From NCBI GenBank assembly GCA_940337035.1, contig CALNHX010007658.1:1-64000 (forward strand): a DNA stretch of 64,000 nt. Reading direction: 5' to 3'. Numbering within the stretch: position 1 is the stretch's first letter; every line of letters begins with the position of its first letter. This document shows positions 45,901 through 57,060 of this stretch, in pieces. The notes below the pieces were generated by a model. That model worked only from the letters and a program-made list of their open reading frames with translations. It was not told the origin of the DNA and ran no database searches. Source of the DNA: Agriotes lineatus (Eukaryota; Arthropoda; Insecta; Coleoptera; Elateridae). A program made the position numbers and the translations under genes.

Positions 45901-46008
45901 ACTCGTGTTTTACAGTTTAAAAATCTCGGTCGATCATAAAATTCTCGCTTCGCTCGAATTTTAACATGGTCGACCTCGATTTTTAAACCATCTGTAAAAC
46001 ACTAGTTG
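45901..46008. repeat. Hairpin with centre CTCGCTTCGCTCG
   Basis: CGTGTTTTACAG, TTTAAAAATC and TCGGTCGA at the left pair with TCGACCTCG, GATTTTTAAA and CTGTAAAACAC at the right around TCTCGCTTCGCTCGA. Similar in design to the hairpins near 39.0, 59.6 and 62.5 kb, but without their flanking core. Confidence 0.65.
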
Positions 46009-47748
46009 CCTTAATAGCTATAATGGATGAAATACTTTTTCCTTCATATTATCTCCGTAATTTCTGAGCATGGCTGCTAAGCTATTTTTTACACCATATC
46101 TTTTGTCTATTTACTAATACTACATAGAAACGCCAGTAGGTCTTTTTTAATGATATTTACAGGAGTTTCAATTTCTTATTTTAAGAGGAGAATGCAGTGT
46201 ATAAAAGGCTAAAATATTATGTAAAACTGATAGTACAAACTATGGATAAGGTACAATATTCAAAAAAATCTTTTAAAATGGTATGGCATAAACTCATGTG
46301 TTTTGAGAAACCTTACACAAGAAAGTTAGTTTAATCACTTTTTAAGCATAATGTTTTTATTAAATTGGCTGCAAAGTGTTTTCTACATTTCATACAATAT
46401 TTTTTCAATTTGGCATTAGTTAAATATTTAATCATTTTAAGTGCACGCACTACTTGTAAACTGTCTCTAGCATGATTGTGTCAAGGAACACCCGGAAGAT
46501 ATACACAACTCAACTTTCAAAATTAAAGTTCAATATGCATATTGGTACACTTATGCTATAAGATGTATTACTACTAAAAATTAACCGATTTATAAATGTT
46601 GACCAAAAATATACCATCTCTGCTGTATAGTATACAAATATGCATCTATAGTAAAACTACAAACGTAACCATACATTTTCTGTTTTTAATCTCAGTTGTC
46701 TTAAATAAAAGGAAGAATATGAACTACAAGCTGCTGTAGACACGAACATATTCACTAATGAGTCCCTTGTAATATAACTGGGTCTATAGCGAAACGGATC
46801 CCTCGCCGGTAATGTTGCTTTTCATAGTTAAAGCCCAAGTAAACTTGTATTCTTTCATGTGTTAAACTTAAACATATTGTATTTTATGTAAACAAATATT
46901 TGCAAAGCCTGTCCTGTGCTGGAAGTGGACTGTAAATTTTGTTCGCGACTGCAACAAGAAACACATGCTGTACGCGAGATGCGTGCATTTTTAACTCATA
47001 CAGATGCAAAAAAAAAGACAGCAGTCGCTCGCCAACTTTAACGGACAGCTCGCGTGCTGCGGCTCCAGAAGTGCATATTGCGAATTTACCTAGAGCTAAA
47101 TTAAATATGTAGAAGCGGCGTAAGACCTGCAGTAAATCATATGCAGCAGACAGTTTTAAAATGTAGCAAAAAAGCGTTTTTCCGGGTATACCGGCAAGTA
47201 CACGAGTTTGTGCTATATTCAAGCATCTGTTTGGAGACCTCAATTTACGCTGTATGAAAAGGTGCCTTTTTCGAGACGGCACTCAAACAACCGGCGACAA
47301 AACTAGCAATCAGGCGTTGTGCCGTCCAGAGCAGTGATGGAATCGAATGTGCTGTTTGTAAAGGTATGCAGCACCCGAGTTCCACATAAAATGTTTTTTG
47401 AGTCAACGTGATAAAATTGCGTTCAACTGCCAGATTTTAAAAACGCCAAGGAATGTATTTTATCATCGATAAACATGACCGGATTCAAATAAGTATCGAC
47501 TTCAGGGAGTTTTGTTGTAAGACATTTAATTAATTTGAGCCATTTTTTTCATTAGATTTTATGTATGTGTTGCGAATAGGCTTAGTCATCGTGCACTTAG
47601 TAGTACTAGAAGCTAGTTCTTTTTATTTTTTTTGTGTTTTCCTTGATTTGGTTTATATTTTCTTTGACTTGATTTGTATTCCTTGTATTTGTATATGTCT
47701 TTATTTATGGTTTGCAGTCAATAGGTTTAGTTTTTTTTACAAATTCAT
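46009..47748. other. 1.7 kb without a supported gene
   Basis: A 132-codon minus frame (46884-47282) with no domain and no splice or promoter context is present; treated as unsupported. Otherwise AT-rich. Confidence 0.35.
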
Positions 47749-49322
47749 AGTCCGGCAAAGATACGGGGGTGGAATATATTTCTAAAACTATGAGAGTTAC
47801 ATAAATATTAGGTATATAAAGCTGTAGGTATGAAGGTGTTCCACATTACAAAATAGTTCTTATTATACAGGGTAGCTCAAAAAAGTGGGGCAAATCAAAC
47901 CTACTTTTTTAAGTAGAATGCCCTATATTTGGATAGCCCGAAAGTTTTGCATTGAAATACTAATCATTTTGATATAAAGTTGTATGGGTCCAACGTCAAT
48001 TGTTTTGGAGATATTAACGATTTTATGCAAAAAAATGCTGAACCTCGGCGGCTGCTGTAAGCAACAGAAAACAACTGAATGAAGGAAAACGTTACCAAAA
48101 AATTATGTCTTTCGTGAACTACATTTTGAATGTAAAATGTTAAATCTGGGTATTAATTCTGTACGTGTACAGGATGCTCAACATTTGCAAATTTAATAAT
48201 TTTTTTAGTATTATTTAATGACACGCCCTGTAAATTTTTATATTTTTGGAAAGCCCTTTAATGAGCTTTCTTTTGATACCTTACTTGATACTTGTAAATT
48301 CAACTGTTTTGAGGTATGCGTGTTTGAACATAAAAACAATTTATGCCCCTTAAGATGTTGTATTTCAAGGATAACAAACAAACGCCATTAAAATAATGAT
48401 TTAAACACTTGAGCTCTCAGAACAGAAGATGAAACCAAGTTTTAAAAACAAAAATCCAGCTACTATCCAAAAATAGAAATAACAAATATGGAAACACGAA
48501 AAGAAAATCAGGAGAAAATGAAATCTGAAAAGAGATTGAATTTAGGGCTGGAAAATGAAATGTCAGAAAAAAGCTCATTAAACGTATTTTTTAAAAATCC
48601 AGAATATATAGGGTGTTCTGTTTAAACAAATTGAAATAATTATATTTGCAGATTATATCAATTCTCGTTATAGCTTTAATACTAAGAGCAGGGAAGGAGA
48701 GCTATTTGAACATTTAACGTAATTACGTATAGAATTTTGGTGTATTGCTTTAGTTTATTTTAAATCTCATTGTATTTGACCCTGTAATTAATTTATTTCT
48801 ACATTTATCGTTTTTTCGTGTTTATTATTTCTTGTATCAACACTGACTGGATTTATATTTTCTAAATATGGTTTTGTGTCTTTATTTTTGGAGAGCTCAA
48901 GTGTTTAAATCATTATTTTAACAGGGCTTGTTTGTTATCTATTGAAATAAAACATCTTAAGACGCTTAAATTATTTTTTAATGTTTTGGTAACATTTTCC
49001 CCATTTATTTGTTTTATGTTACTTACAGCAGCCGCCTGAAGTTCAGAACTCCAAAACAATTGACGTTAGACCCATACAACTTTATATCAAACTGATTAGT
49101 ATTTCAATGTAAAACTTTTAAACTACCGAACTGTAGGGCATTCCATTTAAAAAAAAAAATAAGTTTGATTCGCCACACTTTTTTAAGCTACCCTGTACAA
49201 TCAGAACTAATTTAGTAATGTGCACCACCTTCGTACCTACAACTTTTATGTACACAATATTTATGTAACTCTCATAGTTTTAGGAATATCGTCCACCCTC
49301 GTATCGTTGCCGGACCCTGTAT
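47749..49322. mobile_element. 1.57-kb foldback element with ~430-680-bp arms
   Basis: GTCCGGCAAAGATACGGGGG at the left pairs with the reversed right end GTCCGGCAACGATACGAGGG. Pairing continues through AAAACTATGAGAGTTACATA, an inner CAGGGTAGCT(C/T)AAAAAAGTG, CAATTGTTTTGGAG (left) and GAGCTCAAGTGTTTAAATC (at ~48411 reversed and 48894). The unpaired centre (about 48430-48880) is AT-rich with no transposase. The nested CAGGGTAGC ends suggest one element inside another. Confidence 0.75.
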
Positions 49323-49334
49323 GCCGAATTGTGG

Positions 49335-49640
49335 GTGGTGTCGCTATCGGCACTTGAATAGCGTCTACTCTCTTTTATTTCATTTTGTAGTTGCTATTCG
49401 ACTAATGTATGGTCTATTCGGAATCTTTCAGTATTTATATGCTTTATCCAGCTATCTTCTACTGGAATGTGTTAAATACTGTATTTGTTGTCACTGATTT
49501 GTGTCTTTTACAGAATTCAACAGACTCCCCTTTCGTTACGGTTTTCTAGTCCAAAAGTTTCTACTATTGCTCTATCACTACTTCCATTTACACCAACATG
49601 ACTATCTCCATCAGGCTTTCATCATCCTACACTGTCGAGC
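49335..49640 (-). pseudogene. LINE endonuclease-domain fragment
   Basis: On the minus strand GSSDRAIVETFGLENRNERG is followed in the next frame by VEFCKRHKSVTTNTVFNTF, then IKHINTERFRID. These are the central blocks of the APE-type endonuclease in endonuclease-RT LINEs (FG.GNRNERG...L..FC..H....TNT.F). Stops and frameshifts are present, and no RT is adjacent. Confidence 0.65.
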
Positions 49641-50209
49641 ACATTGCTGATGATGGGTGCTACATATTTTCTGCTTTTCTTAATATTCCGTCTTTGACCT
49701 GTCTACTTGTAGAATCACTACATTTGTTGATTTTGTAAGTATTTTCTTCACCTATACTATTTAATATCTTGTTACTCCTTTTCTGTAGTTCTCGTCTATA
49801 AACTGTTTCTGTGTGCATCTTAACTGACATGTATCTTTGAATATAAAAGAAATCTCTAGAGATAAACTACGAGTAAAAACAGCAACCTAAATAAAAAGTT
49901 TCTAACTGCTTCTTAAATAAATAACATATTTCGCTCAAGTCATCACGCTAAGTTGCCGGCGGAAATTGCTTTAATGAAACTAATAGGATGAAGTGCATGA
50001 AATAACCAATAAACACCTCAGATGAAAATTAAAACTGTACTGAGGTATAATACAACAGTTTAATTGCCTGGGTGTCAAATAAACTACAGAAGCACAAAAT
50101 TAAAAAACGAAACTATTGATGAGAGTAACAGTCGTAAAATTTAGAAAACCGGAAAGCAAATGATGAAATACAGGCGATGTGAATAATTAGTTTCTTCTTC
50201 TGGATTTAC
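49641..50209. other. Spacer; 3' UTR of the Cys-rich gene at its right end
   Basis: AT-rich. No AATAAA is obvious within ~150 bp of the stop at 50210; ATTAAA occurs near 50060. Confidence 0.3.
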
Positions 50210-50899
50210 TTAATCCTTTCCCTTATGCCTTTGCAGGTGTCGAGTTGTTGGTTCTACGTATTCTTGTAAAACAATACAAAGGTAAAAATAAGAAGACCAG
50301 GAAGCGTAAGTGTAATTTGAATTGATTACATAAGTATATACACTTATACAGACCTTCCCAATTACTGCAAAAGTGTACATGTTCTTGGTACTGTTCACAT
50401 TTTCAGTCTGTATATAAATCTGTATGTGATTATTGGACGACAGACTATTACTTACTTCTTGCCTAGAATAATCGTTGATGATAGGTAAAATGTGAGAATG
50501 AAACTGTAATTACAACAATATACAAAATCGACTGACGTTATATAACATTGTGGTCTTACCAGGTGGATGTTCTGCAGGTGCAGCTCTTCTTGCTTCACCA
50601 GCGTTATTAGCTGCTGAAAATGTACGGCAATCGAACCACCAGAAAAAACACATGGTGTTTGCATGTGTATGATGGTTACAACATCCAGTGCAACAGCCAC
50701 TGCAACAGTCACTGCAACAGCAATCGCAGCATTCATCTCCACAGCACCCTTCGTCTGCGCAGCAGCAACACTCACCCCCGCAATCGCAACAATCACCACC
50801 GCAATCGCCGCAGCAATCACCACAATCGCCGCCGCAATCACCACAATCGCCACAATTACCACAGTCACCGCAACTACCACAGTCGCCGCAGTCCCCCAT
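50210..50899 (-). CDS. Two-exon gene for a 130-aa cysteine-rich protein
   Basis: Exon 1 (50899-50560, 340 nt) starts at CTACAATGG and ends CACCTG|GTAAGA. Exon 2 (50262-50210, 53 nt) follows GTTTTACAAG and ends TAA; the join is in phase. Residues 1-74 are built almost only of Gly, Asp and Cys (GDCGDCGSCGDCGNCGDCG, later CCDCCCSDCCSGCCTGCC) with about 31 Cys; then NHHTHANTMCFFWWFDC, an Ala/Arg/Pro-rich stretch and a basic tail TTRHLQRHKGKD. No signal peptide is evident. Dense CC and CxxC pairs with Asp would suit metal binding, thiol cross-linking or palmitoylation, but the function is unknown. A TATA box lies ~100 bp upstream. It is probably a host gene, since no stops, clean splice sites and a promoter coincide. 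Confidence 0.65.
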
Positions 50900-50999
50900 T
50901 GTAGATTCGTTTTGAGTTGTTTCCTCGCAAAAGACTTAGGTACTTATATTGCTTTTGGAATGAGCTGTTATCTATTGATAATGCTGCTCTCATGATTCA

Positions 51000-51009
51000 C
51001 TTATATAAG
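51000..51009 (-). promoter_or_regulatory. TATA box for the Cys-rich gene
   Basis: CTTATATAAG (reads the same on both strands) about 100 bp before the ATG at 50899. A start site ~30 bp downstream would leave a ~75-nt 5' UTR. Confidence 0.45.
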
Positions 51010-52358
51010 CAGCGGAACAGTGTTATTCACAATAGATTTGTTTTTTTATCAGCGTATACATTGAGAGCAATTTATTGCTATATATATATATATATAGTAA
51101 CTATTATAAGTGAATAAAATAGCACAATTTAACACCAACAATAGACGCGTTTAGCATGAAATGAAGATTTTTTCTGTCGTTAACACAGCAGTGCAAATAT
51201 TTGACTAAAAATATGACTCCAACCTAAAGTGAGCAGATGTTTTAAGTTGGAATGCCGGAAGTGCTCAATTATAAAAAATTTAAAACGCTTAACACGCTCC
51301 CGAGGACACCATTTTCTCAGTTTATTTAACTGTGCGTCATTACAATGTTTTGATTTGGTATTAATTTTAAAAAGAAAACATTACAAAAAAGTAACCGTAT
51401 ACATATAAAATAACACTATAACCACTATGATAATATACTTATGTACGTTTGACAAAAAATATTCTAAAATGTGATATTATTTTATGTCATTCCCGATAGA
51501 AATCAAATAATTAGCATTATGGTGACTATTCACCATGAAAACAACAGAAACAGGATCGATTTATTTTTATGGCAGTATTAGCCATTGTAATTTAAATTTA
51601 CATTTTTTTTAAAATTTAATTAGTCCATTTCAGAAAAAACAACGTCATAAAAGTGTTGTTACCTTGCTCGACGGCTGAAAGACGCGGCAGCTACGCGGCG
51701 TCGTACTTCATATGCCATCTCGTGCAAGTGCAAGTTAAATAATAGAAATTACATATATTAGAATAACAACCAAATTATGTATAATTTATGTACAGTTATT
51801 CAAATAAATATTATTATTATCATAAATACCGCAAATTAGTCCATATATTTGTCAATAAAAATAAAACAGGCAACTTGCGTAGCACATAGAAAAAACAAGA
51901 AGAAAGCAATAAATAATGATAACTACAGCTATAATTTTCTATTTATAGCTGAATAACACCGGTCTATTACGAATTCGCTAATGAGTTCACATTTGTTTCA
52001 CAGTACATCCATTTCACAGATATTTTGAAGGATTTTTTGAAGTACCTTGATTCAATGTGTCACTCCTTAAGATTTTTCTAATAGTTATCATCAAAATAAT
52101 CTTATCTGAGAGTTGTTTAATGTGTTCGCGGGTAATGACAAATTCAATTCTTCCCATGAAAACAGTTTTATCGATTTACATCCCTTTTACGTTTAAAAAC
52201 TAATATTAGAATTGGTTTGCCATTGTCATTTGCTTTGTTTTTATAGCTTATTTATAAAAAGTAATATCCTAAGAAAAACACTTATACACTCTTTGTCAGT
52301 AGAAATTATTCCAGCAAATATTGTATTAGTGTAAACGGAAAAAATTAACGTCGAATGC
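51010..52358. other. Spacer with a (TA)n repeat
   Basis: (TA)n at 51079-51096. The rest is AT-rich with no gene or element ends recognised. Confidence 0.35.
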
Positions 52359-52424
52359 GACATCGCTGGGTGGACTGAGTGGGCTAGTTGTATCATAGCC
52401 GGTTCGAAGTCCGGATGCAGGAGG
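52359..52424 (+). repeat. tRNA-like sequence, possible SINE head
   Basis: GGGTGGACTGAGTGGGCTAG resembles an A box and GGTTCGAAGTCC (52401) a B box with one extra base, about 30 bp apart. No cloverleaf was completed, so this is a relic rather than a tRNA gene. Confidence 0.35.
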
Positions 52425-52690
52425 AGGGACATCTAAAAAGCAGGTCAGCAGCCTACTAGTAGGTATAACATAACACTGTTAACAAAAACCAACAGAAAAT
52501 ATCGTAATCTGGACGGATGAACGAGTTGACGACGAACCCAAGAAAAGTGAATAAGAGTTATGAAAAAAGAAAGTAGGTACTTACTGGCACGCGGAGTATT
52601 ATGTCGTGGTCAATAAAAAACCAAGAAATAATTCAGGAACTTTAACAGAAAAAATTAAGATAGGTTCAGTATTAGAAAAAGGAGGAGAAA

Positions 52691-52940
52691 TTGTATGATT
52701 ACATATTCATCTCTAGTTGTCTACCACAAGAAAATAGTCTAGAGGGTAAACTTTCGATAGAATCCTACATGCTACGCTTAAATTTGACTATAACACTACT
52801 TATTCTATATGCTTTCGATACAATAAAAACTAGAGAAGAAAAATTAACATTTTATAAAGAACTGTATACAGAAAATAATGTCCAGACGGACAAAGCTGGT
52901 TTATTTTGGGAGATTTCAATGCAAACATTGTAATATCTTG
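52691..52940 (+). pseudogene. LINE endonuclease fragment with GDFNA motif
   Basis: LLILYAFDTIKTREEKLTFY and KELYTEN, followed after a frame change by ILGDFNANIV. GDFNA is the conserved box of APE-type endonucleases, and the spacing to the VYAP-like segment (LYAF) is normal. Frameshifted and isolated. Confidence 0.65.
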
Positions 52941-53922
52941 ACTTTTACGGTATTTTGAACTTCTCAAATGAAACCTCACTTATAATTTTGACGACGTAAA
53001 AGCCAGCATACAAATATTCGTGTAAACACAAATAAACAAGAGATAACATAAAATAATTCTATTATTTTGTTAAATACATAAAACTAAAATTCTAACTTTG
53101 TACAATAGATTAACAAGATTTCTAAATAAATCGCTTCTGTAGTCGTAGTAGGTAGGCAATCAATTTGACAGCACAGTTCGGGGATTAGGTGCAATTTTTA
53201 AGCTTTCCAAAACAACCCCAGGGTGAAATATAAACGTTTACCGGGTTGGTGCTAGTGCCTGAAAGTGCAGGAAACATTTTGACCAGGTAAGTGACTTTTT
53301 GGAGATCAAGTTGCAGAAGATTGTTGCTGAGCAAGGCCTCCTGTTGTTTTAGTGGTGCAGATAGACAGGCACGCAGAAAGGGTACAGTCGATACAGAATA
53401 CAGCATCGACAACGCATCCAGGAGTGGAAACTTCGTGACCGTCTAACAAAGCTTTCCGTCAAGGTTTAAATTTGACAGGTAAGAATTGGTTGCGATCCGG
53501 AGCTTGGAAAATAAGTTTCCTATAGTGGCGAAACTGCTTGTATTTATACTCGGAGTTATCTTGTAGGTGGAGTTTCAGTGGGAGAATGAATTCATGAGAA
53601 CTGAACTGAACTGAACTACGGACGTTATCAACATTTTTGTACACGAATGTTGCCTTGACCCAATGGTTATCAAGGGTTTTAACATGGCTATGAAATCTTA
53701 CCAACAAGGTGAGCTTCAAAGAAAACAAATGTGACAGAAAATTAGCTAGGTGCAAGTTCTAAATTCATTAATTGCATTTCTTAATTAGATTTTCTCCAGG
53801 ACAACGTCACAACATAAAGAATAATTAGTGGAATAACGATGCAAAAATTTAAGAAAAATGTTAAAATGACAATGGTGATTTATATCCCATTGTGCAGTGA
53901 ACACTTTAATAATTAACAATAC
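52941..53922. other. About 1 kb with unrecognised minus frames
   Basis: Minus frames at 53185-53412 (75 aa) and 53459-53755 (98 aa) are in GC-richer DNA and may belong together, but neither matches a family I recognise. A CTGAACTGAACTGAACT run is at about 53602. Confidence 0.3.
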
Positions 53923-54466
53923 ATGGGAAACAGAGAATTTTACATTTTTGCCTTAGCTGATACAGGCAACGATTACAATTTAGTGTTACATAATATCAGA
54001 TTCAAAATTCCAATAGCAAAGAAAGTGAAACCCTTAAATATTGATACATTTTGGATTGAATCTTTTACAAATGAAAACACAAAAACGCTTTACCAACACC
54101 GATTTAAAAATGAGGCAAAGTACAAAATAGTAGAATCGTCGAACAATCAGAAGCATTGGAAAAAAGAGTTTAGATGCGAGTGAAGAAGCAATAGGACGTA
54201 GAAAGGCAAACGTACACCATGAAAACACAACACCATGGTTATTACCAGAAGTGAACGAAATAGCAAAAGAAAAAAGAAGGTGCACTTAAATTTGATCAAG
54301 GGCAAATCTGCAATATTTACATTCAACAAAGAAATACTTAACAGTAAATGCACAAACAACACAAATAAAACAAACTTATTGGGAACAATATTCAAAAGAA
54401 TTACAAGGCAATCTTATCGAGAACAAAAGAAAGTTTGGGCTACATTAAGAAATAATAAAATGTAAT
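53923..54466 (+). pseudogene. LINE endonuclease-RT linker fragment
   Basis: NDYNLVLHNIRFKIP is a decayed form of the closing SDH motif of the endonuclease (Ser-Asp-His changed to Asn-Asp-Tyr). Then come KVKPLNIDTFWIESFTNENT and RFKNEAKYKIVESSNN, and in later frames VITRSERNSKRKKKV and QKKVWATLRNNK, the usual linker leading into the RT. Stops occur at 54181 and in the following frame. The RT is missing. Confidence 0.75.
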
Positions 54467-55270
54467 TTAAAGGTACTATTCAAACATATAAAATATGTTA
54501 GTTTATTTTTATTAATTTAAGACGCCACTGTATTTTCGTCATTCATTTATGCGGGCCCTAGAAATGTTTCGACTCGCTTCTCCTGCAGTCCGCAGTCGTG
54601 ATCTCGACTCCAACAACTAATGCGGTTGCAGTTTAACAGTTAAGCTTTGGCGTTGACGGTAAAGTTAGCCGGACTGAAAGTTGCCGCAGGATATAACGCT
54701 GATGCGGGCTAGTGGGTGTGGTATTCGCAAGTATAACATTACCAGCTGTAAGGCGCTCGATTTATTCAAATTTACTAGTTGTGTTATGCATATAAATCTG
54801 TATTGTCTTTACCACCAGCCCCAAAGATCGATATGATCGGATCAAAATATTACACGACTGCGACGTTGCTCCATGGATCCTATTCCATCTCCCACCCCAG
54901 GTATTTTCTCACCACCTAGGCAATCTTTCTCTGAACTCTCGACGACGCAGCACTCTTAACTGTTTGTTATATACTGGACTCCTGGGCATTGTATACCCTC
55001 CTTAGTGGAGCCCTAATTCGTATTCTCGACACACCCCTTTTTCAAATCAGTAAACTAACACATTTTAATAAACGCTTTCTACTGTAGCAAACTGACGCCC
55101 ACCGGTGGGGCTTTGTTTTTTGTCTTATTACCGTTATCAAATGTAACAAAAGTTGAAGTTAACGTTTTGTTCTATAACAACTATTCTTAGAACCGTGGAG
55201 TACGTTCTTCAAGCATTTATATACAGGGTGATTCGGGAAGAAACGGCCATACTCGATAAAAATGTTCAGA
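54467..55270. other. Unassigned; possible decayed LTR end
   Basis: AATAAACGC at about 55067 followed by CTGACGCCCACCGGTGGGGC (55090) resembles an LTR polyadenylation region followed by a primer-binding site, but no partner LTR was found. At 55226 ACAGGGTGATTCGGGAAG looks like a transposon end. Confidence 0.3.
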
Positions 55271-55798
55271 AGATCAAAATAAAGAAAAGAAGTCCTATAA
55301 ACATGTGTATGATTCTCAGCATCTTTTAACACCTCCTATTCGCTCAACAGAAATGTTTAAGAGGTCGTTTTCTTTTAATATTGTAAGCATTTATAATACA
55401 CTTCCTTATGATTTAAAATCTTTATCGCCGAAAATATTTAAAACACGTTTAAAGAATTTATTATTATCTGGAAATCTTTCATTTACAGCTCATTTCTAAT
55501 TTTTAATTTGTAATTTTAGTTATTTACTCACTGTTAATAATAATTCTTACTATTACCTATATTAATTGCAGTAACCTCTGCACCTGGAGAGTTCATCTGG
55601 CTCGTCAACAGTACCATACTGGCTCAATTTTTCTTTTTCTTTATTTATGTAATTAATAGGCACAGGGTTGGGTGGAAGAGCAACATCTGCCGTGCGCTCC
55701 ATGCTGAACTCCGCCCTGTTGCTGCATATTTACTGTAGATAAGATATTTTATTGTAAATAGTTCAATAAAGACATTATTATTATTATTATTATTATCA
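55271..55798 (+). pseudogene. 5'-truncated LINE, C-terminal end and (ATT)n tail
   Basis: STEMFKRSFSFNIVSIYNTL and PYDLKSLSPKIFKTRLKNLL form the characteristic end of Jockey/CR1-like RT proteins (F..S....YN.LP..IK....F...LK..L). The stop at 55497 is followed by ~260 bp of 3' UTR with AATAAAGAC and an (ATT)n tail at about 55774-55795. The tail abuts a mariner fragment within 3 bp, suggesting the LINE inserted into it. Confidence 0.75.
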
Positions 55799-55800
55799 TA

Positions 55801-56352
55801 ACTGGTGGCGAAAGCTAAATATAAGCGTTGAACCCGAATCTAAGCAGCAGTCTGCACAATGGGTGTTTGCAACAGATCCTAATCTAGTTAAAGTGAAGTG
55901 ATCTCGAAGTGTTGGTAAGAAAATGATTGCTTGCTTCTTTTCAAAATCAGGACCTATCACAACTGCCGTGCTTGAAGATAAATGTACGTTATTCAAGCGG
56001 TATTGGAGGCGTTATTCAAGAAGTTCGTTATCGGCGCGCAAGAATTGAGGACGTTCTGCACCATAAAAATGCTTCAAGTCATACCTCACATCAAACAAAA
56101 TAATGTTTACAGTCTTCCTGGTTAAGATTGCTAAGTCATCCCTCATACAGTCCCGACGTAGCGCCTTCAGATTACTTACTATTTTCTCGATTGAAGGATA
56201 AATGCATGCTGCCGAACTCCCGAAGATGCGGTGAAAAGCTTCAAAAACCTTGCTACTCAAGTGACTTAAGAAGAGTGGAATTTATGTTTTGAAAAGTGGT
56301 TTTTGTAAAGCGTAAATGTATAGAGTTTAAGCACGAATATTTTGAAAACATG
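55801..56352 (+). pseudogene. Mariner transposase fragment
   Basis: SVEPESKQQSAQWVFATDPN, SRSVGKKMIACFFSKSGP and TTAVLEDK, then in the next frame VIQEVRYRRARIEDVLHHKN, ASSHTSHQTK, LLSHPSYSPDVAPSDYLLF and FKHEYFEN. This is the C-terminal two thirds of a mariner transposase. The catalytic Asp of the HHDNA box is Lys here (HHKNA), while SPDVAPSD keeps the third Asp of the D,D34D triad. Stops occur at about 55900, in the middle and near 56278, with one frameshift. The N-terminus and first catalytic Asp are missing. Confidence 0.85.
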
Positions 56353-56429
56353 TACGGTGCTACCCTCGTATGTGTGAAAGGCAGAAGAAAATCTGAGGAA
56401 TGCTGAGAAAAAACTAACAAGAGATTGAG

Positions 56430-57060
56430 AACAGTGCATCAACCACTAAAATAACAACAGAAGGATGGAAAATGTACTTTGAAAGCCTTTACAACAGAGA
56501 AGAAAACAGGAAAGAACAAGTATACGAAGAAGCAGATGAAGAAGTATTGACGATAATAAAAACAACAAAAGAAATTATTATAGAAATACTGTAACAACTC
56601 AAGAACCGGAAGAGCGCAAATATTCTCAAAATTATAAAAGAAAACGAAATAAACCAAAAGATGACTTAATTAGTATATGAAATCAATATAACCGTAAAAC
56701 AGCAATTAAGGTAGGACACACAACAAGCAACGAAATAAAAACCAGTGACGGAATTAGACAAGATGACTCACTCATTCCTCATCTTTTCAACATGATCAAT
56801 GATCATATTGATCATGGATAAAATAATAGACCATCTCCCTAGAGAAGCCAGATAAAATGGGAAGCACCTACTTTCATATTGCACGTTACACTGATGGCGC
56901 TGTACGCATCGCCGATTCAGAGGATGATTTACTAAGGCTACTCCACGTTTTCAACTAGTAAGCTAAACGCCTCAACATTTTTATTAATACTACCGAAAAG
57001 ACACAATGTATGGTAACAACTAAGAAACCAACATGGTGCAAAACTTAGGATTGATAGAAA
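56430..57060 (+). pseudogene. LINE reverse transcriptase fragment
   Basis: GWKMYFESLYNREENRKEQV leads to EIIIEIL and LKNRKSANIL, then GHTTSNEIKTSDGIRQDDS with LIPHLFNMIND (the GVRQGC..SP.LFN box) and ARYTDGAVRIADSEDDLLRL, in which the catalytic YADD has become YTDG; NTTEKTQCMVTTKKP follows. Multiple stops and frame changes are present. It lies just after the mariner fragment and is probably the same LINE type as the pieces at 13758 and 53923. Confidence 0.75.

Noticed and set aside
45388..45939. Proline/glycine-rich proteins of 101-164 aa on both strands
   Set aside because: All are readings of one 30-bp minisatellite that is stop-free in several frames. No splice, start or codon evidence selects a frame.
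46884..47282. 132-aa minus frame
   Set aside because: No recognisable domain, no promoter or splice context, and composition close to the surrounding DNA. Length alone is not enough.
50452..50915. Other frames across the Cys-rich exon (Val/Ala-rich minus, Gln/Pro/Ser-rich and His/Asn-rich plus)
   Set aside because: Shadows of the same triplet-like repeats. Only the minus frame starting at 50899 joins in phase to a spliced second exon.
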